Positions 46,037 to 55,489 of a DNA stretch of 64,000 nt are shown piece after piece; the first letter of the stretch is position 1, and every line of letters starts with the position of its first letter. The position numbers were made by a program, and so were the translations under genes. The DNA comes from Amoebophrya sp. A120. Taxonomy: Eukaryota; Sar; Dinophyceae; Syndiniales; Amoebophryaceae. Under the pieces are notes generated by a model. It ran no database searches. It was not told the DNA's origin and was given only the letters and a program-made list of their open reading frames with translations. The stretch spans positions 3,611,706 through 3,675,705 of the forward strand of contig CAJINV010000001.1 in the NCBI GenBank assembly GCA_905178155.1. Reading direction: 5' to 3'.

Positions 46037-47468
46037 GCAGCTTCGCATCGTCATCCCAGTGTCAAACACGCGCGGCACTCTGTGTGCTTTACTGAAACAA
46101 TTGGCTGGTCTAATTCCGGCCAGTGTTTTCCAAGTTGCCATTGATGTCTTTTTCACACGACAGGAAAAAGCCTTCCACGAGTTTGCAACGACGGCGGCCT
46201 CGTCAACCTCGAATGAATCATGCAGGTTTGCAGACGTAGAGAAAGAACAAGCTCGATTTTCTTTGACGAGTACAGCAGCACTCGGCCGCGCTCCAGAAAA
46301 TAGCAACACTTTGCGGGGTCGTCTCCTTGGTATTCGGTTTATCCCGCCCGCGCGCTTTGTGCAATCCACGGATGTCGCGCCGGCCAAGCTGTTGCCCACG
46401 CACGACGCAGCGCCACCGCGGCGCCGGCAGACGCTGCACTTCGTCGACATGCTCAAGTTCGTACACGAGGAGGAGATCATGGCATCGTCGGCCACTCCAA
46501 GTAGAACAGAAACGGCTGTTACTGCGAGAAGTTCTACGCCGACTTCTTTCCATCCCTTCTCCCACTTGATGACGCTTGAGGACGACACGCACGTCTGTCC
46601 CGGCGCGTTCGCCGCGCTTTCGACTTTGTTGACCGCGCGACCGAAGTTCAGCTTTTTCACCCTCGGCTTTGGGGGCAGTGGCGTCGGGTTCTCGAAAGAC
46701 GTTCTCTCCGCGGTGCACGACTATCTCCAGGAAAATTATCGGAACAGCAATTTGGACGTGCTCTTTTTCAAGTTCACGGACGCGCGGCTCGCGTGGATCA
46801 AGCAGCCGGCCGACCCAAATGCACTGCTCCCAAGCCCGAACAGCGTCTGGTCGTGGGAGGACGAACAGGAGATCTCGTACTTTCCGCGGGGGCTCTGTGC
46901 CTACAAGGCCAAGCGTCGCTTGATGATACATGGAGGGGTTCAAAGCAGCAACTTCGGGGACGCGCACGACCCGGCGCGGCCCTGCGGCGAAAGTTTGCAG
47001 TCGCCGCACTTTTGGCTGAATTTTACCGAGGATGGCGATACAGCGGGGCCTCCGCAACTTGGCAGCATGGAGTGGCTCCAGGCACGATGGAGTACTTTCT
47101 CGGAAGCCGAAAAGCGGGCAGCGCGAAAAGCGGGGTCTGCCTTCCGGGAGACGGAGGAAAGAAAAGCCCGAAAACTGGCCCGCGACCCGGGAACGCAGGC
47201 CGTACGTTTGTTGCGGACGCAGTGGTGGCGGCGGTGTTCTATCCAGCGGAGCTACATCGAGTCCGAGGATTTCAAGGCCACTTACGCAGGCGTTCAGGAA
47301 TCCCACGCCGTCGCGCTTTTGCGCCAAGACAAAAAAGCGAACTTCACGTACGCAAGAGATTTAAGGGTGCCAGCTTCTGTGGCCCACGGCGCTGAGGAAA
47401 CTATGTACGATAAGTGCCTGCGACTAGCAGGGGCAAAGCATCAAGATGACGGCGTTCTTTCCGTTTGA
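45984..47468 (+). CDS. second glycosyltransferase domain (GnT-like, family uncertain)
   Basis: The 494-codon frame ends in TGA. It starts with the repeat-encoded MTSAASTPRSETDKDPLL and continues QLRIVIPVSNTRGTLCALLK. Motifs are HLMTLEDDTHVCPGAFAALS (an acidic EDD metal-binding motif like that of GnT-IV/GT54 enzymes), FFTLGFGGSGVGFSKDVLS, a Trp/Pro region, and LCAYKAKRRLMIHGGVQSS. It transfers a sugar from a nucleotide donor by inference; specificity is unknown. Read alone it has no membrane anchor, unlike Golgi enzymes, whereas the upstream frame has one. This supports a single two-domain protein of about 1,020 aa formed if the 876-bp insert is removed. The C-terminal 100 residues are basic. 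Confidence 0.65.
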   Translation: MTSAASTPRSETDKDPLLQLRIVIPVSNTRGTLCALLKQLAGLIPASVFQVAIDVFFTRQEKAFHEFATTAASSTSNESCRFADVEKEQARFSLTSTAALGRAPENSNTLRGRLLGIRFIPPARFVQSTDVAPAKLLPTHDAAPPRRRQTLHFVDMLKFVHEEEIMASSATPSRTETAVTARSSTPTSFHPFSHLMTLEDDTHVCPGAFAALSTLLTARPKFSFFTLGFGGSGVGFSKDVLSAVHDYLQENYRNSNLDVLFFKFTDARLAWIKQPADPNALLPSPNSVWSWEDEQEISYFPRGLCAYKAKRRLMIHGGVQSSNFGDAHDPARPCGESLQSPHFWLNFTEDGDTAGPPQLGSMEWLQARWSTFSEAEKRAARKAGSAFRETEERKARKLARDPGTQAVRLLRTQWWRRCSIQRSYIESEDFKATYAGVQESHAVALLRQDKKANFTYARDLRVPASVAHGAEETMYDKCLRLAGAKHQDDGVLSV

Positions 47469-48122
47469 AAAAATAAAGGGAGGAAAGCCAAAGGCGCATC
47501 TTGGGCGATTGAGAATCTTGGGACATGAGGCAGGTGACGAAGTAGATGCAATGTCGTGCGACGGAGCAGACCCGGTGGTTGGAACGGCTCGCGACGCTGT
47601 GGTGTAGTGTCTGTCTTACGGTCGGCAGTGGGCTGCTGGGATCAAAGGAATAAACCGCAAAGATTCATCGCAGGAGGCGGTCGCAAGGAGAAAATATTTC
47701 AGTATGAAACAAAAGTTGCTCCTGCAATTGTTGTTCTTCTGTTGCTGTGACAGCACGTACTTAGGATGGCTATGCGCCGACGCCGACGGCAAACAGCGTC
47801 GCGCACGAAAACAGCAACGTGCAATTGCAAAGATTCAAAAAAAATAAAATGCGCAACTCCATCTGCACGTCGCAAGCCTGCTGCACCACGGGCCGCTTGC
47901 ACTGCTTTTGAGTTGTTCCGGCATCTCAACATGATTTTTTTTTTTTTCGTCTTTTCATTCATTTCTGGAAGCTGCTCGTAAGGGCTGCAAGTGCAAAGCG
48001 AAAGCAATAAAACCATTCGCGCATGATACAACTTTTCAACATACGAGTACAACATTAACATCTCTTCCTTTAGTCCATGGAACAACACCAAACGGCCAAG
48101 CCGAAATCTCAGAGGGAAAAAC
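47469..48122. other. intergenic / 5' leader region
   Basis: No gene seen up to the acceptor-like TTCCTTTAG (48065-48073). An ATG in strong context (CCATGG, 48077) begins a 41-codon frame that overlaps the proposed start at 48123 in another frame. It could be an upstream ORF. Confidence 0.4.
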
Positions 48123-51100
48123 ATGAACGCGCCACCGGTAACTTTAAGTACAAGGCCTCGGTCGCGCGGGCCCGGATCGGCAACGAAAACCATGCGTAGT
48201 GGACGCGGTAACTCGCGGTCGTTAAAGACGAAAAGATCCAGGTCTCCTACCTCACCGCAGCACAAAAGTCGAACCAAACGCACCTACCGGAGTGGATCGC
48301 CAAAGGGCCGTGGGGGCGCCGCGTCGGGTCGGAAGTTGGTATCGCCCGACGGGGGCGATGGCGTGCACTTTCACGAGCATCATATACACGCAGCGGAGAC
48401 GATCCAGAGGCAAGCTGAAAAATTAGAGCTTCTGGAAGAGAAAAGTAAAACTTATTTTGCATAAGCGTTTACTGGGGTTCGAATTCGATCGTGTCTATCT
48501 TGCCCCTTCGTGATCTCTCGTGCTGTCAGCAGATGATGCAGAAAGAATTGATTCTACGGCCGCTGGTCGTTCTGAGTAGAATCTGAACCATCGTAGCTGT
48601 ACCTCCATACCGTTGTCTTATTCTCGATCAATGTTGTGTAAAGTATCCGTATAATTGATGAAACTGTCCTCATCCTCCAAAACCACCACCAGATGCGGAG
48701 AAGAGCGCGCGGATTGTCGAGCTCACGGCTGCCGTAGAGGAACTCCAAGGAGACTTGCGCGAGACGGAGGCGCGCGCACGCATGACTTCTCAGTTTTACG
48801 ACGAGGAGGAGGTGATCCAGACGGGTACCATGCAACAACTTCGTATCGACTTGACCCGTTTACAAGCGGACTTCACCCGGCAGCAGCACCAGCTCGCAGA
48901 CCAAACGCAGGAGTTGCAGCTGGCGCAAGCGAGGGTCGAACGGCTCACGCACTGCGAGGAACAGTGCGTCGTCCTGGAAGTGGTATGTGTATCGTAGTTG
49001 CTGCTTTTTGAGGACCTGCTCTCTCTTGCGCGTGCTGCAGCCGATCGGCTGCAAAATTGTCAACGTTGCACTTGGCTGTAGCGCGACGACGTCATAAGGT
49101 TTAGGACACTTTTACCTAGTTTCAGTTTGCCGAGCAAAGAAGTATGTGAATGAGTTTACTTCTTATCGCAGCACACAATCACAAAGACAAAAGCAAAATG
49201 CCGAGAACAAACATGTTGAAAAATTTTGAAATTGCAGAAGAGCCGCGACCTGGAGGACAGATTGAAGCAGTCCGAGAGGGCGCTCGAGAAAACAGAACTC
49301 GATTGGCAGAATCGTTTTAAGGAGGCGCTGCACGCGATGAAACAGCGGTTACGTGAACACGAGGAGAGTGGTGTGAGCGTTGCGGTAGAAAGATGCGAAC
49401 AAGACGAAAAAGCTCCTGCTGCAACCGGGCAACTACCCGAGCAGCAGCGGACCTCTTCTAACACCTTAGCTAAGACCTCAACATCTCACGGGTCGTCCGG
49501 CGGGAAGAACAAGCTGACTGTGTGTTCAGGAGGGTCTGCAGCAGGATCAGTCTCGTCGAGAGGTTCTAGTAAAGACACAGGGGCGGGCGCCACCGCCACG
49601 GCCGCTGCTGCCGGGGAGACAATGACGAGGACCACGGAAACTACGAATAAATCTGATTCAACTACTCCTGGAGCACCAAGTTCTTCCAAAACTACATCGG
49701 TCAGGGAACTGATTTCGAACAGCAGAAAATATTCCATCGCTTCTAACGACGTTGATGCTGGGCGAGGAGCAGGGACGAGCGGGACCACCGGAAATCTCAG
49801 TGGAGAAGGTCGTGACATGTCTGACGAGCTGAAGAAAATGGAGAGGGCGCTGCAACAGGTACGGAGTGTGCTACTTCTAGATCTTTTGTGACAATAGCAC
49901 GACGATGAACAACTCCTGTGATGTGATTCTGAATCTGATCTTCCAACGCAGTTCTCTACAATCATGTTCGCGTTTCACGGCGCACAAAAATAACTCGTCT
50001 TCGTTCAGGCTCGGCTGGACGCGTCGTTGCTGCGCCAGCAGCTCCTGCAGACGACAAAGATGCTGACTGTGGGGAAGCGGGCACAGCAGGGAAAAATGAG
50101 CTTGCTCCGCGAAGACCTGCTGGCGCTGCAAAAGCGCGTCTCGGAGGAGCGCACCGCCTTCGAGCTGGCCCAGGCAAAGGCGGACGCGCGCGTGGCAGAA
50201 ATACAGACGGTAAACCAGGGGTTGTGCGCGGTCGTGCAGCAAAAGGGTCAGGATGTGGAAAACGTACGGAAGTGGGGCCGGAAAGTGTTGCAGCAGCGAA
50301 CCGCTGTGGAGAGATTCCTCGTCGAAGCCCTGCAGGAGGTGCGGCTTGCAATTTTACCTTGTCAACATGCGGCCCCAGAAGTAGACCCGGCATTGAAGGA
50401 GCCGCGCGGGACAGCAACGAAGATGACACGACCCGGAGCAACCATTTCCACTGCGCGGGGAGCGAATGGAGCTAGTACAGGAGATCGACGTCGTCCCCAA
50501 GACCTTCTCATGCTTCTCGATGCAGCCGACGTGGTGCACAGTAGCGGTCAAAATCATAACAAACAAAGAGTACAGAAAGAGATGGCCGAGGCCATCGTGG
50601 ACAAAAACTACATCAAGCCCTATCTTGGAGACAAAGGGACGAGTACATCCTCAAAGCAGTCGTGGAGAGCGATGCTCGAGCTCCCTCCGCGTACCAAGAA
50701 GAGGCAACGCATTGATACGCGCGGGATGCGCTTTCCGATAGAAGAAATCATGCCAAATGAAATGGTCGAAAGAGCACGGAGCGGGAGAAATGATGTTCCT
50801 GAGGAGAAGCCGCCGGCGCCAACCTTGCTGGAACTGGAAGACGGACAAGCAGCTGATAGCGGGACGTATGATCTTGACTGCATGAAGTCGCGAGTTGACG
50901 GTGCGGGGGAGGGAGAGGATAGTGCGGAAGTAGATGACGGGTACTGCAGCTCGCTGGCGGTTCTGTCTCCCACAAATACAGCCGCCGAGGGGCTGCTTCA
51001 CGCCCTGGAGATTGGTTCCAGCCATTCGAGTTGCTCCAGTCGTGAAGACGCCACGAGGACCCCGAGGTTTGTTCGGGAACAAAGCGGCGCCTCCGCTGAT

Positions 51101-53299
51101 GTAGTACCGAAGCAGGGCAGAGCTATCGTGAATAGCTCCACTAAGTCCCGGCTTGCGCAAGAGATCGCTGGAGCAATGACCAAGGCCATGGCGCGCATCG
51201 AACAGTCTGCTCAAACAGAAAAAAGAAGCATACAGAGCGAGCACTGCTCGTCAGCTTCGGCAACAACGCCAAGAGCGCAGGCGGAAGAGCTGCTAGATTG
51301 GTACTACTTGAGCACGACCTTTGGCCACGATGAGTTTGTCTCTCGTATAACGGAAGCCGTCGCTTTGGGCGCTTGTTCGAGCGCGGAACCAACATCGAGT
51401 AACGAGGTGCCAGCAGCCAGCATGGGAGGCCGTCGTGAACAGGAGGAGGACCAAGAGCTACTACCGAGCTTGCGCGACACTCCGTTCGACGATCGCTGCG
51501 AGAACCATCAGCGGCCGGCGAGTAGTTCTTCCAGTCGCAGCCTCGTGTCGAGACGCTCGTTCCATTCAGTTCGGGGGAATTTTCCGGTGGATCATTTCGA
51601 TCCACATGAAGATCCAGCGAGTCATCAAGAAGGAGGCCAAAAGCTTCTACAGCAGCATCCTACAACTACAAGGCAACCGAGTTGTGGAGCACCAGCAGGA
51701 CAACGACCAGCGTCGTCGCCCAGCCGTAAGCGTCCGCACACTGCTGACAGCTGTTACCGGGAGCGCGCCGAGGGCAAACCTGAAGCGACGCTGAAACACA
51801 ACAGCACAGAGGAGGGGGCGAAAGATGGTTTCCGAGCAAGTAGGCACAAAAATAACGCAGCCCTGTTCGCTAGTACAACAACTGTCAACTTTACCGCGCC
51901 GACACCACCACCCACCGGTCTGCCTCGTTGCTCTGTGCCAGCGCGGTTGCGACTCAACAAAGCCATGGGGAGTTACGATGCGTCGCGCGCCGATGCAGCG
52001 ACGAGAATACGGATCGGAGATGAAGTAGACGTGAAGAATCCCGCGAAAGCGAATACTGGCAGTGGTGTAAATAATCATAATGATTATCAAGCAGGAAACA
52101 ATAACTCGAGTTCGCCACCAGCTAGTTCGAAGTCGCAATGCAAGAAAGAAGAAGCCGCGCCGACTGCAAATCTACAGCTAGTTCTCAGAGGCGAAGGGCA
52201 ACAGGAGGGCGCGCAAACTCCAAGAAAGGTCGAGACAACACCGGGCAGTCCACCTAGAGCAGGTGCTGCCGCCGCGATGCCGGGTTTCGGTTCAGTGAAC
52301 CAAGTTGATGTACAACATCTTCGAAGGTCCGCGAGTTCTAGTTCTTCACATAGTAGAGATCTAGACGAAGACTCGACCACCTTGCTCCAGCAGAATCAGC
52401 GGAGCCATAGGGCAGCTCAAGAGCAGATACCACAAGCAGAATCTTCTGGTCCAGAGGACAGCGACGGGGCCTCGGCGTCCGCGGCCTGTGGAACTTTCGT
52501 GACAAGCCTTATCGGCGAGGAGGAGAACGAGGTATTGAATGACAACCTTTCAAGCACGGCTGCTGAGAAAAGTATCCGTGCTGAAAACAACGTTGCCACC
52601 AGCGAGGGTGTGAGTCGTTCTTCAGATGACGGCTGCGGTCGTGGACAAAAAAGGGAGCAAAAGACGATTGGAGATGAAGAGCAGCGCTTTCTTTCAGATC
52701 CAGGATATAAAACGCAGCTACAAGAAGCGACGTCGCATCATCGCCATTTTCTTCGCGGTCGTGAGAAGGAGACAACTTGCACCGAAGATGCAAATGCCGC
52801 ATCCGAAATGAACCAAGCTGCAGCTGCCGTCCAGAGCTGCTCTGCTTGGACGTGGACGCAGCGCGAGCACGCACTAAAGCTGGTGTTCAATCGGATATTC
52901 GCGAATTCGGCCTCCGCGAACCAAGCACTAAATCAGCTAAAACTGCACTTGCTGACCAGCGGGCGTCGCCAAGGCGCCGGTGCAATAAAACCTGGCGTAC
53001 CGACCACTTCGGTCACGACCAATGGCAAGAAGTACGACCGAGGCTCAGGTGGTGGTGCGAGGAACCCGCCCACAAAAAACGCGACTTTTGAGCAACAGAA
53101 GACCAAACAGGAGGCTGGTGCGCAACTGATCACTCTTGCTGGTGGTGCGGCCCGTGCTTCTCATCTTCCAGCGACGGATTTGTTGAGCAAGATTCTCGAT
53201 TCGCTAGACGAGGTCGAGCAGGTTTCCAGCCGTCAGAAAGCGTCATCTTTGCAAGTAAATTCTGCTGCTAAATGTTCAAGCGGTGGAGAAGCTACATAA
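48123..53299 (+). CDS. long coiled-coil protein, BBOF1-like segment
   Basis: Four exons: 48123-48444, 48693-48982, 49238-49858 and 50009-53299 (GT-AG), giving 1,507 aa and a TAA stop. The N-terminal 85 residues are basic and Ser/Arg-rich. Coiled coil runs from about 90 to 290 (AETIQRQAEKLELLEEK, RIVELTAAVEELQGDL) and again at about 395-520. The segment VLQQRTAVERFLVEALQEVR (about 504-523) resembles the QRTxVExFFxxALxxVK stretch of basal body orientation factor 1 (BBOF1/CCDC176) as I remember it. The remaining 900 residues are low complexity with short ordered patches and a possible helical end (AHALKL-like, then LSKILDSLDEVEQV). A role at the basal body or cilium is an inference. The frame upstream of 48123 is open back to an AG at 48073, so another 5' exon is possible. 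Confidence 0.65.
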
Positions 53300-54087
53300 A
53301 CAAGTAAATGAATCCCAGTACAATCGCCATACACAGATCAATAGTGAAAGCGCTGCACGGCTTCTGTAAGATAGTTTCTTTCGGCAATTTTCACCAGTTC
53401 TCGCTCACACTATGAACTATGAATATCGGTAGTAAATAGGCTAACAGGACGAGGACGTCGAGTAGAGCTTTTCGCTCGACACTACGGAGTTACGGAATTA
53501 TGCTAAAAAAAGGATGGTCCTAGGCGTACGCCTAGAAGTACAATCAGGTTCAAGATGCATGAAATCAGTATGTCTGCAAATACATGTATGATTTCGCAAA
53601 TGAAATAATGTGATCACGACCACGAACACGATGGACGGGGACGCGTCCCTTCCTGGCTGCTTTCATTTCAGAGTGACGAATTCTTTGGAATTCCAACAAC
53701 CCAAGCTGTGGTATGGAATGGCGCAGCCGACACCCAGGTGAGAGCTCGTCGATGTGGTCAATGTTTCCTGTTAGTTGCCGCGAGGTCCGAGTTTAAATGC
53801 AGCTGTTTGTTTACTGCCTTTGTGTTCCTTCAGCCTCACCGCACCTACAGCGCAGCACGACTCATACATTGCGGCCGAAGCCTGCCACTGCCTTATGTGG
53901 TCTTCCGTTATGGATCAGCGTGTCGCTTTTCTTGTGTCTGCTCTATGCAGTCTTTGTCGCCTGTCTGTAAAACGGTTTTTCTTGTGAAGTTCCCACAAGT
54001 ACTTACCACACAACAAGGCCGGGTTTGTGTTCTTCCTCAGAGGTAGGTAGTAGACCGAACATATTTACTGAAGAAACCAGGAAAAAA
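53300..54087. other. intergenic region
   Basis: No gene seen. A pyrimidine-rich acceptor-like TTCTTCCTCAG ends about 40 nt before the Mpv17-like start and could be a splice or trans-splice site. Confidence 0.4.
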
Positions 54088-54969
54088 ATGTCGTCGTCTT
54101 TCGCGCGCGAGGCTTTCGTGGGCGGTTTCTTGCAAGTGGTGTCCGATATTCTGCGACATGTGGCAGAAAAGAAGCCGCTGTCCGCGGTTTCCCTGATGAA
54201 GCAGTACTGCCTCTCCGTAGCCATCCTGCATCCCATCGCGTTTGCCTTTTTCAACAACATCGACCGCATATTGGCGCGCTACGACGCTATCACAAGAAAC
54301 AAGTCGCCGAGCAGCTCCCGACCAGAGGGAGCGGTCGATGCGAGCACCGAGGAAGAAGTGAACGTTACCCCTGCAACCGCAACGCCGAAAAATACCCTTG
54401 GGCCACCGGTCGTGGGGTTTAGAACACCAACATCGGCACAGGACGATAAAATGATAGGGAATGGTAAGAGTAGAACTTCTTCGACACAACTACCGTCAGA
54501 CCAGCAAATAAGTGTCGACGGCGGCGCAGCGGCAGCGGCTCCAGACAGTTCTTCCTCCTCACCGTGGTCTAAGCAGAGGACACACTTAGCCAGGATCCAG
54601 CAACGGATTACGAAAACGTACCGGCAAGCGATGCGGGGAGTCCTGGCCGAGCAGCTCTTTTTCGCCCCGGTGATCAACGCGGCGTACGTACTTGGCTCGG
54701 GACTCCTGCACGACCGCCCGCTGGGAGAGCTGCTGCGCCGGGAAATCTTCGCCTTCGCGTTTCTGCGGTTGTGGCTGTCCAACGTGTCTTTCTGGGGTCC
54801 GGTGTCCATCACCAACTTTCTGCTTGTCCCGCCGGCGCTCCGGCTCACGGTGTCCCGGCTAGCGAGCATCGTGTGGACCATCTGGCTTTTGCGGCGGCAG
54901 AAAGTGGCGACGTTGGCGGCGACGGCTGTCGTGCAGGGGGCATCCACAACTTCTGTGGCCACTTCCTAG
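54088..54969 (+). CDS. Mpv17/PMP22-family membrane protein
   Basis: Single exon, 293 aa, TAG stop, ATG in context AAAAAAATGTCG. The C-terminal half carries the family signature: LAEQLFFAPVINAAYVLGSG, GELLRREIFAFAFLRLWLS, then FWGPVSITNFLLVPPALRLT and SIVWTIWLL. This matches the W-P, NF-x2-VP-x3-R and VW pattern of Mpv17/PMP22/Sym1 proteins, small channels of the mitochondrial inner membrane or peroxisome. The N-terminal part (FAREAFVGGFLQVVSDILRH) is also family-like. A hydrophilic insert of about 90 residues (about 75-165, Ser/Thr/Ala-rich) lies between them and makes the protein longer than the usual 180-250 aa. Confidence 0.85.
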   Translation: MSSSFAREAFVGGFLQVVSDILRHVAEKKPLSAVSLMKQYCLSVAILHPIAFAFFNNIDRILARYDAITRNKSPSSSRPEGAVDASTEEEVNVTPATATPKNTLGPPVVGFRTPTSAQDDKMIGNGKSRTSSTQLPSDQQISVDGGAAAAAPDSSSSSPWSKQRTHLARIQQRITKTYRQAMRGVLAEQLFFAPVINAAYVLGSGLLHDRPLGELLRREIFAFAFLRLWLSNVSFWGPVSITNFLLVPPALRLTVSRLASIVWTIWLLRRQKVATLAATAVVQGASTTSVATS

Positions 54970-55489
54970 AAGAACAAGCCGAAAACGAGATTTTCCGAAA
55001 AACAAAAAGTTATGCACTCCTGATAGAGAGTGAGACGAGAGCAATCTATCTTCGCGCCAGGCTGATGTTGAAGTTGATACTGAAGATATGAACGCCTTCG
55101 TTTTGCTTTTGGCGTGGCTCACGTATGCTTTCCCGGGTTCTGCAAGACACATCTATGATAAAGTGTTCGGCGCTACGCGTGAAACGAAAAGAGGATGAAC
55201 ATGGAGGAGCGTCGAGTTGCAACGGGAGTCGGTATATTCAGCTTTTGTGGCGTTTTTTTTCTCACTTTTGCGTTGCTGTGCAGCGCAGATAGAAGGACAT
55301 TTGTGTGCTAATTTACCGCAGGACACTTATTTGGCATTGAATACAACTAATATGCTTCTCCTTTTGCTTTTCTAAATATCTACCCACGGGCGGCTCAACC
55401 CATTCCGTATCTTTCTCCAACTTTCTCAAAGGACATGTCTATGCCTCACTGTGACTGAATTTCCCACCCCCTCAGATAAGTAAATCAAA
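54970..55489. other. intergenic region
   Basis: No gene seen. CCCACCCCCTCAG (ending 55475) lies 14 nt before the next ATG and is a good candidate for a trans-splice acceptor. Confidence 0.4.
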
